Shown: in pieces, positions 10,080-21,598 of the stretch
Position numbering within the stretch: the first letter of the stretch is position 1
Layout: each line of letters opens with the position of its first letter
From: Bremia lactucae
Lineage: Eukaryota; Oomycota; Peronosporomycetes; Peronosporales; Peronosporaceae
DNA length: 64,000 bases
Reading direction: 5' to 3'
Assembly (NCBI RefSeq): GCF_004359215.1
Contig: NC_090618.1
Location: 1,593,975 to 1,657,974, forward strand
Position numbers and translations under genes: made by a program
The notes under the pieces: model-generated
The model's input: the letters and a program-made list of their open reading frames with translations, nothing else
What the model was told of the DNA's origin: nothing
The model's database searches: none

Positions 10080-11500
10080 ACTCGTCGTCGCTTTAAATAG
10101 GAAGCTGTCCAAGATGACACAAAAGCTGTACTTAGTGCGCGAAATGGGTAATCGATCTTCAAAGATCCTACGGATCCCTTTTATTCCTTGATTAAGGAAT
10201 TCCAAGATGTAGTGTGTAATAATCCACCATCTGTTTTCCCTCCGAATAGAGGTGTTCGTCATGAAGTTGACTTGTATCCGGGAACCAAATACCGTGTCAC
10301 ATGACAATGGCCTTTACCAAGGGAGCAGTGCGGCGTCATTGACGATTTCTTCCGTGCTAAGCACGAGGCTAAAATGGTACAAGAGAGCAAATCTCCTCAT
10401 TCGAAACCGTCATTTTGTGTCAATAGGCCAAATGGCAAATGGCGCATTGTACATGCTTATAATAAGCCTAACGCTGTCACTATATCAGCACAGCACAAAC
10501 CCCCATTACTAAAAAGGATGTTCTTCAGAACAATATGGTGGGACGTACAATGTACAGTGCATTGAACTTAGTCGATGGTTACTACCAATTGCTCATTCGA
10601 GCTAGTGATATCCCGCTTACAAAAGTTAGCCCCCCAAACGGTATGTCATGAGAGTGGTTGGTTATGCCACAAGGGCTTTCCAACGCCCCGGCAACATTTA
10701 ATTGTCTAGTGACGCAACTTTTCCGCCCTCATCAGTGTTATGCACAGACTTATTCCGATGACATTATTGTCCATAGTCATGCGGAGCAGGGCCAGTAGGA
10801 TATGGAAAACCATTTAGACCATTTGCGAGCAGTGCTTGAGTGTATGCGCACAAATAAACTGTATGTCAATGCACCGAAATGCATTTTTGGCGCAGACGAA
10901 ATTTTTTTTAGGATGCTTCATGAAAAAGCGAGGCCTTAGGGCGGCTCCCGCTAAGGTAAAAGCCATAGTAGAATGGCCTCCCTGAAATCCAAAAGGATTT
11001 GCGCAAGTAGTTGGGTCTCGCCAATTATTTACACAAATATAGCGAAAACTACGCTGATTTGGCTAGGCCATCATCTAATCTCCTTAAAAAGGATACAGAT
11101 TGGTGCTGGACTAGCACCGAACATAATGCTTCTCGAGCAGTTAAGGATAGTCTTATCCATGCCCCAATCCTGGTACTGCCAAATCCGAATTGGCCTTTCA
11201 GTGTCGTTGTGACGCATCGAGTTTTGCCATTGGCAGTGCTCTGTTACAAACAGATATTGATGGGCGTAAACGTGTTATTGCGCTCGAGTCCAGACAGCTA
11301 ATGACAAAGAGTTACTGGCTTTGAAGTATGCTCTCGTCAAATTGAAAGTTCATCTGCTCGGCTCTAAGCCGTTTGGGATATATACGGATCACGCGTCATT
11401 ACGCACGGCGACTAAGTCGCCCCATCTCTCACATAGAATGACCCAATAACTATCCTTTTCGCGGAAACAAGTTCAAGGTGGAGTATAAGCCTGGCGAGCA
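10080..11500 (+). pseudogene. Ty3/gypsy reverse transcriptase and RNase H, multiply broken
   Basis: RT signatures: RPNGKWRIVHAYNKPN (about 10420-10465), GLSNAPATFN (about 10673-10702) and the catalytic YSDD box at 10751-10762. After several frame changes come the RT tail and an RNase H-like stretch (about 11195-11300, with GSALLQTDIDGRKRVIAL in one frame). Stops occur inside most blocks, so this copy is dead. Confidence 0.8.
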
Positions 11501-11506
11501 GAAGCT

Positions 11507-12703
11507 TTGCCCGATGCGTTATCACGCAGGTCGAATTATGAGCTCTCTCATTTAATGACTATCATGTTGCCTATTGCTAAATTAATCCATTCGGCTTACG
11601 CCAAGGGTGAACAGTGTTTAGCTCTGCTACGAGCTCTAAAGAACTCTGATTTACGTATTAAATTACTGGCACGTTTGCGTGCAAGGTTACATCGATTTTC
11701 TATCGATAACGACCTGTTGCTTTATTGCACAGACACCGCGGACCCTCCGCGTGTCGTTGTTCCTCATGATGAGGATTTAAAGTATTGAATCCTCTATGAG
11801 GCACACGATACTGTCCTTGGTGGTCATCTCGGTAGAGAAAAGACATACGGCTCTATAAGCCAAAGTTATTGGTGGCTCAAACTTTATAAATGGGTCAGCA
11901 CATATGTCCGCACATGCGAAACTTGCCAACGGTTTAAGCCCTCGGCACATGCTGCTGCGCCACTGGCGAGCCTTCCTGTCCCCATAGGTTGGTAGGAGTC
12001 CATTAGTATGGATTTTAATTTTGGTCTACCGAAAGATTCAGCCAGTAGCTCCGGCACAGTGCTCTTCGTTGACCGATTGAGCAAAAAGGCTCACTTAGCG
12101 GCCGTGTCGGATTCCATTGTTAGAGGGGGTACAGCAAAGCGGTTTATCGATTGCGTGTTTCGACAACATGGTTTGCCAGTGGCAATTGTCTATGATCGGG
12201 ATCCCCGTTTCACGGGTAAATTCTGGAAATCAATTTTCCGAGTGCTTGGCACCAGATTGGATATGTCCACTGCCGACCATCCGCAGACCGTTGGTCAAAC
12301 TGAACGTGTCAATCGCGTCATTAAAGACATTATACGCAGCGTGTGTGCTCAGACACCAAAGCGCTGGAGCTCAATGCTCCCAGTGGTGGACTTTGCGTTA
12401 AGAAACGCTGTACATGCCTCTACAGGCTATACTCCGTTCTATGTCAACGGTCTTACTCACCCACGCGTTCCATCAATGATACCACTGCGAGGCTCAGGGC
12501 TTGGTGGGGGAGAATTAGCCGATAGACTTGCTCATATCAGCACTTTTACGATTAGGAAACAAGTAAGCGAGTTTCTCGCGACGCGATTTAGTGTCTCAAG
12601 GCATGTAAGGGATACGAAGGCTGATAGCCAAGACAAACAAAAAAACATGCAGATGCCAAAGGCAGAAGCTGTTTTATTTTTTATGGTCGGAGACCGAGTT
12701 TAA
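11507..12703 (+). pseudogene. Ty3/gypsy integrase
   Basis: 11507-11788 encodes the RNase H/integrase hinge starting PDALSRRSNYE. After an in-frame TGA at 11786 come the H-H-C-C zinc residues (EAHDTVLGGH, CETCQRFKP). After a TAG near 11995, the core is open from 12008 to 12703: first Asp in MDFNFG, second in YDRDPRFTG, Glu in GQTERVNRV. Two nonsense changes in otherwise well kept protein suggest relatively recent death. Confidence 0.87.
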
Positions 12704-12719
12704 CTAAATGCCATAAATT

Positions 12720-13333
12720 TACCTAGTTGCGGTCTTCAAGACCAAATTGTGCCCGCACTTTATTAGACCATTTACGGTCGTGAACAAGAAGGGCCTAGCT
12801 TATACGCTAAACGTTGCTAGCAAGCTGCGTACACACCCAGGGTTCTACGTTGTCTTGCTTAAGCCATATCGGGACACTTCTCACGTGGACTTGAAGGGCG
12901 CTTGCGCCGAGACAAGCGGTCGTGCCACAGATTGCTGCATCCTCACCAGGATGTTCGGCTGGCCCTCTGAACGAGCGTTAAAGACAGTTCCGAACCGCCT
13001 CAAAAGAGCACTCAACCCGAGCAAGGACCTCATGAAGAAGTTGCACCTCGTGTCTTAGGGCATTAAATGCTTCCACTGAAATTTCGGCTCCCTCCCGCGC
13101 TGCTTGATGTGCGATGAAACCTACGGTTTCATGTGGAGAAAACTTTAAAGCGACACCGTCGTAAGGGTTATTACCAGTATCTGGTGAAGTGGCTTGGGTA
13201 CCCCTCTTCTGGAAACTCTTGGGAGTTCGAGGGACCTCTTGGGCAAATTGTCCATACGCCGTTGACGTTTTTGAGCGCCAAGCTCAGGGCCAACTCGCGT
13301 CAACGACGCTTCCCACCACTCGACATGGGATAA
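12720..13333 (+). pseudogene. Integrase C-terminus and chromodomain
   Basis: The stretch near 13133-13240 reads VKWLGYPSSGNSWE preceded by RHRRKGYYQYL. This is a clear chromodomain core; chromoviruses use it to target heterochromatin. 12747-13058 fits the integrase GPF/Y-like tail (CPHFIRPFTVV). Frame breaks lie near 12705 and 13058-13130. Confidence 0.78.
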
Positions 13334-14700
13334 GGTGGATCTTTAGCCTCAGTGCGGCTTCGATCCAGGGTTGTACGGTCAACCGAAGCACTGAAATATC
13401 GTCTAGGCTTTTCTTCGTTTCGTGGCATAAATGCAAAACGTAACTGGCATCTGGCCTTAAGCTTAGCGAAATCGAAGCGAAACTCCTGTTTCAAACGAAC
13501 CTCATCCCTATCTGCAGATTCTCTCTGACATTCCAAATATTACAAAGTTGGCGGGCCCGATGGAGCCAGTTCTCAAATGAGACTTTAGTTTCACTCCTTG
13601 TCTTGTTTGGAAACAAAACGATCGAAATTTCCCTTATGAGGTCACTGAATCCCCACGGGCTTGATCACGTAAACGCGTCGGATACTGGCTTCGCGTCATT
13701 ACCTTTGGCGTAAGGTACTGCTCGTGAAGAGCGTTGCGAGCAGCGATCTCCTCCGGCGTCCTCGCCGGGTTATTGGAGATCCAGATGCCCAAGCTGTGAC
13801 GCACTATCTCTTTTTGACGCTCGTCCGCACTAAGCAAAGTGAATCTAAATTCACTATCAGCTTTGGCTTTCGCTATCTCGGCAGCTCGACGTCGAGTTCT
13901 TTCCTCTGTGAGGATTATCTGCTCTTGCTCTTCATCGAGCGGATTCGTAATGATGTTGGATCCCGTGTCCTGCTCAATGCAGTTAAGACATCAGCAATAC
14001 CACGTTCTGGAAACGGATTCGGGGCCCGCCGACGTTCATCCGGAGGAGAAGGCGTGAGAGACCGACGCTCTTTCTCCTCCTCCTCTGATGGAGAGTGCTT
14101 TCAAAGTCGACCATTCCATCACCGTCGTGGAAGGTGCTAAGAATCTGTGACTCACGCTTAATTGTCATGAGACAAAGGAAACTAAAACACAACCGAACGA
14201 TTAGCTGTTTAATTTCCAACCTCAAAGAGGAAATGATGCGAATGTTGTCACCCGGTGTCAACAGTCTGATGGGGAAGGGTGTAATAAAGCACACATCTGT
14301 TGGAGAACCGTTGCTGTGGTTTATTTTCTTTATGGGCAAAAACCCCTTTTTCTAATAGTGGCTCGATTAAAGAAGCATTATCTTTTTTCTTGCGGTGGCG
14401 AGGACGTGGGTGGCGCTTGCGTTGGCCCGCTGCGTCTTGGTTAATGGCAGAATTTGTGGAGCTATTGGCTGCGCGTCGTCGAACAGCGCTTGGCACCATG
14501 CTGTAAGTAGACGTTGATGCCGCATACGACGACGTGCCTGCGGTGCTGCTTGCGGTGCGTTGGGGGCGGAAGCATGCTCAGACGGCTTAAGTGGAGACGT
14601 CATCCACGAACTGCGGGTGACGCAGATGGAGACAAGCAATGTCAAAGGTAGTGTCACCCAAGCGAGAGAGAGGAGCAACGGGTCAAACTCAGTGGTCCAA
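13334..14700 (-). other. Degenerate minus-strand coding-like stretches, unidentified
   Basis: Minus-strand frames at 13634-13940 (SADERQKEIVRHSLGIWISN; charged, helical), 14248-14499 and 14367-14678 look protein-like but are interrupted. They may be the N-terminal gag region of another retroelement. I cannot name the family, and the plus strand offers nothing better. Confidence 0.3.
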
Positions 14701-14829
14701 CAGCCGAATCAGAGCAATTTATCGGCGAGACCGCTCTTAATCTCCAATAGCTCATTTAATATCTCATTTAAATACTTAAATCCCATTAAGTATGGGTAAC
14801 AAATGTGATCGCCGCCAGATATAAATCTG

Positions 14830-15150
14830 GCGGCCGAAATTTATTTTAAAATTGGCTAGAGTAAGGTCTTTAAATTTAAGTAATTAAATAAAGTGCAAGT
14901 GCAGTTCTCCTTTTGATCTTAAAGCGTTAAGTGCCTTTTTAAGGCTTGCGCGTTGATCTGTGCGAGATAAAAGCCTCTCAAAGGTATATCCTCTTAAGCA
15001 CTAGTTGCCACTTGGTTCTACGAACCCCTTAATTCCTTGAACTTGAATTCCTTAAGCTTAAATAGCTTGTACGGCTCATTGAGTTGTTTAACCCATTAAT
15101 TTAATAGAACTAAGTGACTCTCTGGGTCTGAAAGCCTTCCTCTTACTTTA
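14830..15150. repeat. LTR-like sequence, family B
   Basis: Recognisably related, with many differences, to the arms of the palindrome at 19936-20300 and 20770-21160 and to 36590-36842. Shared strings include taaagcgtta, ggcttgcgcg and the run around agttgccacttggttct. Composition and position next to the integrase end of a minus-strand element suggest an LTR. Confidence 0.5.
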
Positions 15151-15169
15151 GGAGCGAGGTTGCTTCGCT

Positions 15170-15476
15170 ACAAACGGTGTATGCGTTGTAGACGCAAGCG
15201 CCGAATTGTTGATGGTGGATTCGAACATCGGAAAAACCTCGCTCCTATTCGGATAGGATTAGACGTTACCTCGAAGCAATTCTTCGAGGAAGCGGTTTAC
15301 GCGTTCCGTCTGACCATCTGTCGTGGGATGATCAGAAGTTAACATAGTCAGCCGTGTTCCGGGAATCGGAATACGGATTGCCAAAAACTCCGCCGTAAAC
15401 CGCGGAGCTCTATCCGAGACCAGTTCGCGGGGTAACCAATGGAGCTTGAATACTTTGTCGATAAAGACACGGGCAC
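15170..15476 (-). pseudogene. Ty3/gypsy integrase C-terminal fragment, minus strand
   Basis: The minus strand reads SDHPTTDGQTERVNRFLEEL (about 15276-15340), the conserved block around the catalytic Glu of the integrase. Stops follow. It ends in a 100-N gap that presumably hides reverse transcriptase and most of the integrase, or joins two different elements. Confidence 0.72.
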
Positions 15477-15576
15477 NNNNNNNNNNNNNNNNNNNNNNNN
15501 NNNNNNNNNNNNNNNNNNNNNNNNNNNNNNNNNNNNNNNNNNNNNNNNNNNNNNNNNNNNNNNNNNNNNNNNNNNN
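15477..15576. other. Assembly gap, 100 N
   Basis: Exactly 100 N inside a minus-strand gypsy element. Confidence 0.99.
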
Positions 15577-16490
15577 TGTGGTTATGCAACCACAGCGAGA
15601 TCCTCTACGATCAACTCTCTAGTCGATCTAGGTTTCGCACTGGTACTTATAGACAGGCGTTGAATATTTTCTTGGATGTTGCTTTCCAAGCAAGCATCCT
15701 TGTTTCGTACGTCTCAACTAATTTAAGTGGTCGAACTTCGACGATGCCTGTGCTTGTGCACAGCCGTCACGATTTAACTCCAGGATTCGCATTGAGGTCT
15801 TGTGCAGTCGTGTAAACGACCGAACGGCAACAGAGGCCATCGCACTCACTCGTACGACATCCACACGCTCGTGGACGCTTCTAAGACGTTCATTCGATGA
15901 CCCTCTGATGAACGAGAAACAGACATCGTCACGGCTTGATGCTGCCAATTTATCCATGGCTCGTACTTTCTGGGCCATGGTAATGCAAGGATGACATCGA
16001 ATTTGTCATCCAAATTAAGTACGATGAACTCATCATCGCATTAATGTGTATTTGATACCAACTACACGTTTCTTAACTGTTACAAATGCTTCTCTCAATA
16101 GGCGCACTGTCATCCTCGTTGGGGGGATATTGCGCTCAACGAACTTGAGCCTGCGATCTTCTAGCGATTTGCGTCAATGAAATTGTTCGACGCCCCACAA
16201 TCGACTAGGGACTTCAGTGGCAAATTATTTGCCACTACGTGTCTCAAGGTGATGAGGTTAACCTCATCAACTGGGGCAGATACACATAAGGTTTGTGTGT
16301 GAGGAGCAACTTTCGTCAAAAGGCCTGCGAATTCTTTTGACGTTGCTGGATCAGTAGGGCGCTCCGCACCTACTGACCCCGACCGTGTTTTGACGATCCG
16401 ATCGCCTTTGCGATTTCGAAACAGCGTCGGATCCGCGGCCTCCGCCTTCCTATCGGGAGGACGATCATTTCGCTCCGAGGTTTTTGGCAC
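15577..16490 (-). pseudogene. Retropepsin region of minus-strand gypsy element
   Basis: 16161-16490 is open and encodes a basic linker followed by LKSLVDCGASNNFID, a retropepsin active site in which D-C-G replaces the usual D-S/T-G. Another frame around 15950-16020 gives KFDVILALPW and KYEPWINW, the protease C-terminal signature. Stops separate the two. Confidence 0.7.
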
Positions 16491-16499
16491 AGGACATGA

Positions 16500-17413
16500 A
16501 ACGCTTCACCAATAGACGTAGTAACCCGTCTTTTCACAACGATTGCATTTTGCAATCGTTTGTGACTTGAAGAGCGAGGTTTCTAGCTCTCCACATACGA
16601 GAGGTCTATAGGTTCTGGACCTCCGTTTTCTTGTCGTCTCGGAAGACGATAAGCTCTACAGCAGACGAAAGCATGTTTTAGACTGAAGTCCTCTGTGTTT
16701 CACTATATAGATCGCCTGGTCGGGCGACTTCAGTTCAAGCCGGAACAGGTGAATTTTAACAGGACCGTCTACAAGAGCTTTAATGAACACAATTATATGT
16801 GTTTGTTCATTGATTGAATGACTAACGATACAACTTACAAAGTATTGATTATGTTGGGCACAAGCGTTTAGATCTCGCTTGCCCTGCTTCCAATCCAGGA
16901 GTTCGGTTCGAGCCCTGAATTTGGCACGTAGCGGCTCGAATATTTGCCTGAGCCAACCTCGTACAACCCGGAGCTTGAGCGCTTAGGCCCAAGGTTTGGC
17001 ACGTACGGCTAAGCTGGACATTCCAAATTAAACATTCGTCGCAGCATTATTGATGCGGCGAGCTCAAGAGCGTCGTTTTATTCGACGAACCATCCTGAAA
17101 GGGAGTTGCCTTCGACTGCCTTAACTGAAAGTTTTTTCTTAAGCTTTCAGGTGGACGCGGAAGCATTGGTCCTCTAGCAGCATGTGAATGCTGCTGTCTC
17201 AACAAATAACCCGTTGAGCACCTGTTTTCTAAGCAACTCCGTGTGTTGAGAGCCTTGTTGGTGAAGCATGGCTACTCTTTCTGAGGCCCTGTCGTGTTCA
17301 AGCTGTATGAACTCGGCTACGGCCGCATGTTGTTCATATGTGTCAGATTGAATAGCATGGCGTAAACGGCTGGCCCATCTACGACCGAACTCATTTATTC
17401 GATTGCTCTCCAT
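16500..17413 (-). pseudogene. Ty3/gypsy gag, minus strand
   Basis: Starts with an ATG at 17413 (MESNRINEFGRRWASRLRHA), 121 bp downstream of its primer-binding site. An in-frame stop ends the first block at 17174; remnants continue to about 16500. The plus-strand twin at 39387-40152 is almost identical as far as the N at 40153. It lies directly upstream of the protease remnant. Confidence 0.75.
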
Positions 17414-17533
17414 TCAAGATCACTCAAATCAGTGAACCCCTCACGCGATGCGTGATAGCCTTCTTGTGGGGCTTAAAAGCTCCTTTTCTTATCAACATGT
17501 CCATATTGGACGGAACGTGCGTGGGCCGTTGAG

Positions 17534-17553
17534 CGGACTACGAAGTGCTACCA
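17534..17553 (-). other. tRNA primer-binding site of minus-strand element
   Basis: On the minus strand it reads tggtagcacttcgtagtccg, two bases after the LTR end. Its complement ends in CCA, as a tRNA 3' end must. The same 20-mer occurs at 18886-18905 and 39246-39265. Confidence 0.8.
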
Positions 17554-17555
17554 AG

Positions 17556-18098
17556 TGTATCGGGGCACCCTTTGCTAGTACTGATAGCAGTACTACTTTA
17601 TCTACACTGATTACAGTGAAGGTGGGGCGCCTCGACTACATCACGTTCACGACGTGCAGAGGAAGTTTCTAAGGTAGCTGAGAAGTCCTTGCTTCCAAAG
17701 GTTAATTCTAAGGCTTTACCATAGGAAAAAAGTAAAACTGTTTCAATTTATAAAGTTCATATGTAACGATCTGCTACCTACTACGGCTTTATTGTTATAA
17801 TTGCAAACCTACAAGGAGAATCTACACGGATAAAGCTCATACATAACGATCTGCTACCTACTACTGACTTTATTGTATTAATTGCAAACCTACAAGGTTG
17901 ATTTAAGCTTAAATCAACAAATCAATGTAACTAATGTCTTATTGCGTCAACATTACCAAATTTTGTGATATTGTAACTATTAGTCAAAATTAATAAAAAT
18001 AATCATTGTGTCCATCTCTAAAAATTTCCTCTCATAGGAAATATCTTTACTATTCCTCTAATAGGAAATAATATTTATGTAACGAACACCACGTTACA
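17556..18098 (-). repeat. 5' LTR of minus-strand gypsy element
   Basis: 543 bp. On the minus strand it begins tgtaacgtggtg and ends gatacact-type, with TG..CA borders, followed by a 2-base spacer and the primer-binding site. Mirror copy at 38700-39243. AT-rich, with an internal 80-bp repeat. Confidence 0.75.
17751..17897. repeat. About 80-bp tandem repeat within the LTR
   Basis: taaag(t/c)tcat followed by acgatctgctacctacta and a conserved tail ending aattgcaaacctacaagg occurs at 17751 and 17831. Also present in the mirror LTR. Could be a promoter/enhancer repeat. Confidence 0.8.
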
Positions 18099-18134
18099 TA
18101 GGGTCTATTTTAGGCGTATGTAAGATAAGATATG

Positions 18135-18883
18135 TGTAACGGGGTACTACGACTTGTACTGCTTCAGTACAAGTCCACTTTGCACTGCCTCAGTGCGAGT
18201 GGTGCCTCACGTCACTTCACGTTCACAAGTACGTGAAGAGGAAGTCTACTCTTTAAACACTTGCTTTAAAGAGGGTTAAATAAAAACTGTATTAAATAAA
18301 CTTAAGTTCTTCTTTCTATCTACTTAATACTAATTAATTATAAACTAATACGAATATGTACTAAAGTCTTTACTATCTTTCTCTTTGCGCGCATCCAGCA
18401 CTGACTGGACCGCGGAGAAAGTAGATATAAGGGTCTATATCTACTCACGCTTATAATGGTCTATATCTACTAACACTTAAAGGTTGTTCGTAAATATAGT
18501 ATCTAAAAGGTAGAGGAATTTGGAGAATATTACTTTACATAGTAATTTTCGGAATACTTATCCATTGGTAGATATATAGGCCATTATATCTACTTTCTCC
18601 ACGTCCAGTCAGCACTGGACGCGCGCAAAGAGAGAGAGAGATAAGACTTTATTACATGTTAAGTATTAGTATTTAATTAAGTTAGTTTAAAATAGATAGA
18701 AAACCAGAAGAACTTAATTATATTTAATACAGTTATCTTTTAACCCTCTTTAAAGCAAGTATTTTAAAGAGTCTTCTTCTGCACGTACTAGTGTACATGA
18801 GGTGACGTGAGGCACCACTCGCACTTAGGCAGCGCGAAGTGGACTTGTACTGAAGCAGTACAAGTCGGCAGTGCCCCGTTACA
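18135..18883. repeat. Two LTRs head to head, forming a 749-bp palindrome
   Basis: Starts tgtaacgggg and ends ccccgttaca. The arms match over most of their length, centred near 18509; landmarks are the paired gtactgcttcagtac/gtactgaagcagtac, gcgcgcat/gcgcgcaa and ctatctac blocks. The right arm is followed by a primer-binding site and a gag, so it is a genuine 5' LTR in plus orientation. The left arm is an oppositely oriented relative. Confidence 0.8.
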
Positions 18884-18885
18884 TC

Positions 18886-18905
18886 TGGTAGCACTTCGTA
18901 GTCCG
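18886..18905 (+). other. tRNA primer-binding site of plus-strand element
   Basis: tggtagcacttcgtagtccg, two bases after the LTR end at 18883, identical to the site at 17534-17553 on the other strand. Confidence 0.8.
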
Positions 18906-19027
18906 TCCAAGAACCACAGTTCCATTATCTAACATGGACATGTCAGATGATAATGGAAATACGCATCACGTTTTTCGTGATAGCTACTTCTTTCTAAGTG
19001 ACATAAAAAAGAAGTGCGGTCAAACAA

Positions 19028-19870
19028 ATGAGTTCGACCGTAGGTAATGATGCCATCTTGGCCATGCTGTCCGGTTTGGACAGAGATGCCCTCCATTCAG
19101 CCATCGCCAAGTTCATACAACATGAGCTTGGCGAGGCGAAGGAGAAGGTAGTCTTGCTTAATCAGCAAGGCTCTCAACAGGCAAAACTGTTAAAGTTAAA
19201 ACAGGTACAGACCCTTGTACCTGGGATAATGCAAACGCGTCGTCCCGAAACCTAAAAGGTTGACATCTCTAAGTATAGGGGAGACGAAGAAGACTCCCTC
19301 TTAAAATGGTTTGTCGAGTTGGGCGATGCCATAAGGGCTCGTCACATCGTCGACGAGCAAATGCAAGTCGCATTTGCTCAATCAAATTTGGCAGGTCGTG
19401 CCAAAACTTGGGCTCTAGGCCTTAAGTTGAGCGATTCATATGTCTTTCGGTCGCTAGATGCTTTTAAAGTCCGGCTCAAACAGACGTTTGAATCGCCTAG
19501 GGCTGAGTTCAGAGCTCTATCAGAGCTTCTGAAACTCAAGCAAGACAAGCTTGTTGTTCACGCTTATGCCCAGCATATACGACTCTTAGCAAGTTGTATC
19601 ACGAACAACCAGTTCTTGATCACAAGTTGATTACGGTGTTCATGCAGGTCCTATGGATAGTCCCGTAAAGACCCACCTGTTCCGCTTGGAACTGGATACG
19701 CTTGATGAAGCAAATATCCGTTGCGGAGCAGGAGGACTTTAGCTTGAGACAGGCCCAAGCTAGTTCGTCATCGTATTGTCCTCCAAGACGACACGATCTT
19801 GGAGGTCCAGAACCTATGAACCTCTATTATGTCGAAAGCGAGAAGCCCCACTTTTCGAACAATAAGCGTT
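19028..19870 (+). pseudogene. Ty3/gypsy gag, plus strand
   Basis: ATG at 19028 (MSSTVGNDAILAMLSGLDRD), 122 bp after the primer-binding site. An in-frame TAA at 19253 ends the first block; the same frame resumes and is open at 19319-19630 (AFAQSNLAGRAKTWALGLKL, a capsid signature). A further frame near 19720-19850 reads VAEQEDFSLRQAQ. The element is cut at about 19870 by an inverted LTR end, so pol is missing. Confidence 0.78.
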
Positions 19871-21240
19871 TTTGATAATATATTAATTAACAACCTTTAA
19901 GTGATAAATTCATGAAACGATACACCCCGTTACAATATGTTATAATAAAACTACAAAAAGGTCAATTCACCTATGATCTAAAGCGTTACGTGCATTTCTA
20001 AGCCTTGCGCGATGATCACGAAGGGTTAGGAGCCTTTTCAAAGGAACTTACTCTTGGGTACTGGTTGCCGTGGGATTCTGTCCTTTAAAACCAGGGCTGA
20101 CTTACTCTGTGAGCTTGTATAACTCTAGAAATCGTCTCTTCAATTACGAAGAATTAAGTCGTTCTTTGAGTCTATAAGTCTTCCACTGATCTAAGTAGCT
20201 AAATAGCTCCGCTTCATCAGTGATGACAATGGCGCTACATGGCGCTATTCGCCATCACTGATGAAGTAACCGCTTGAGCGATATAGAAGTTTTGTTTTGA
20301 AGTGTTCATTAATGGTTTGCGATATTTTGGTCAAGTCTCCGTTGATTTAAATACTCTTTTCCAAACCTTCTTTCCCGCATTCCACATTCTGGCTTCGAAA
20401 TTTCGTATTATAAATCCATGCGCATTTTTATTTTCACGAAATTTGTCTAAGAATTGTTTTTCATTGCTTACGCTGCTCTCTTTTTAATATTATGATCTAT
20501 AAAGGTAAATATATCGCATGGGCCAATTTGCAACCGATGTTGCTTTTCAAGAGGTTTTTGAAAAATATTGACAAAAGATTTGAGACTTTGGCGGTCCATT
20601 TTAAAAAGTGAACGTTGAAATGTCAAAAGACAGAATTCGTTGGGGATTGGCTGATACTGTATAGCACTAAAAAAGGACAGCAACTTGAAGTCACAAGTTC
20701 ATGACAATTATGGCACCTCCACGACGGGAAGAAGGTATGGGAAGAGTATTTTAAAGCAACGGAGACTTGACCAAAATATCGCAAAACATTAATGAACACT
20801 TCAAAACAAAACTTCTATATCGCTCAAGCGGTTACTTTATCAGTGATGGCGAATAGCGCCATGTAGCGCCATTGCCATCACTGATATAGCTATTTAGCTA
20901 CTTAGATCAGTGGAAGACTTATAGACTCAAAGAACGACTTAGTTTTTCGTAATTGAAGAGACGATTTCTAGAGTTATACAAGCTCACGGAGTAAGTCAGC
21001 CCTGGTTTTAAAGGACAGAATCCCACGGCAACCAGTACCCAAGAGTAAGTTCCTTTGAAAGGTTCTCAACCCTTCGTGATCATCGCGCAAGGCTTAGAAA
21101 TGCACGTAACGCTTTAGATCATAGATGAATTAACCTTTTTGTAGTTCAAATAAAACATATTGTAACGAGTTGTATCGTTACATGAATTTAACACTTAAAG
21201 GTTGTTAATTAATATATTATCTAAAAGGTAGATAAAATTT
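19870..21240. repeat. 1.37-kb palindrome with inverted LTR ends
   Basis: The left arm 19870-20370 is the reverse complement of about 20745-21240. Each outer end is the 5' tip of the same LTR family (gttaca at 19934, tgtaac at 21161). The inner arms are LTR-family-B-like DNA, and a unique centre of about 370 bp lies between. The left arm plus centre recur as the reverse complement at about 36100-36842. No coding function is evident. Confidence 0.8.
20215..20264. repeat. Imperfect hairpin inside the palindrome arm
   Basis: catcagtgatg and catcactgatg flank paired (t)ggcgct blocks, giving a potential stem of about 20 bp around a tacat loop. The same hairpin recurs at about 20838-20886 and 36522-36573. 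Confidence 0.6.
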
Positions 21241-21598
21241 GGAGAATATTACTTTACATGGTAATATTCTAAAGACTTACCCATTAGTAGATATATGCCA
21301 TTATATCTACTTTCTCCGCGGTCCAGTCAGCGCTGGACGCGCGCAAAGAGAAAGACAGATAAGACTTTAAGTACATATTTGTATTAGTTTATAATTAAGT
21401 TAGTATTAAGTATATAGAAAGAAGAACTTAATTATATTGAATACAGTTTTCAATTATCCCTCTTTAAAGCAAGTGTTTAAAGAGAAGACTTCCTCTGCAC
21501 GTATTAGTGTACGAGAAATGACGTAAGGCACCACTCGCATGGAGGCAGTGCGAAGTGGACTTCTACTGAAGCAGTACAAGCGGTAGTGCCTCTTTACA
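21161..21598 (+). repeat. LTR followed by primer-binding site and truncated gag
   Basis: 438 bp from tgtaacgagt to ctctttaca, then cc and the primer-site variant tggttgcactttgtagtccg. About 140 bp later a gag start homologous to 19028 (atgagttcgaacgtag..) runs only to about 21830, then joins unrelated sequence. A sister LTR is at 36843-37282. Confidence 0.78.

Larger units (their letters stand above)
8733..13333 (+). mobile_element. Ty3/gypsy chromovirus-type polyprotein region, degenerate
   Basis: In order on the plus strand: retropepsin (8733-9190), a repeat-bearing linker (9280-9760), reverse transcriptase (about 10080-10960), RNase H (about 11000-11500), integrase (11507-12703) and a chromodomain (about 13130-13250). 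The order protease, RT, RNase H, integrase is diagnostic of Ty3/gypsy, and the terminal chromodomain places it with chromoviruses. At least eight stops or frame changes interrupt it. I found no flanking LTR pair, so borders are set by coding similarity only. Confidence 0.85.

Noticed and set aside
18135..18883. Repeat-spacer pattern considered as a CRISPR-like array
   Set aside because: The repeats are two inverted LTR arms, not evenly spaced direct repeats, and the organism is a eukaryote.
20215..20264. Hairpin considered as a tRNA or structured RNA gene
   Set aside because: No cloverleaf, no anticodon arm or T-loop signature, and it lies inside a repeated palindrome.
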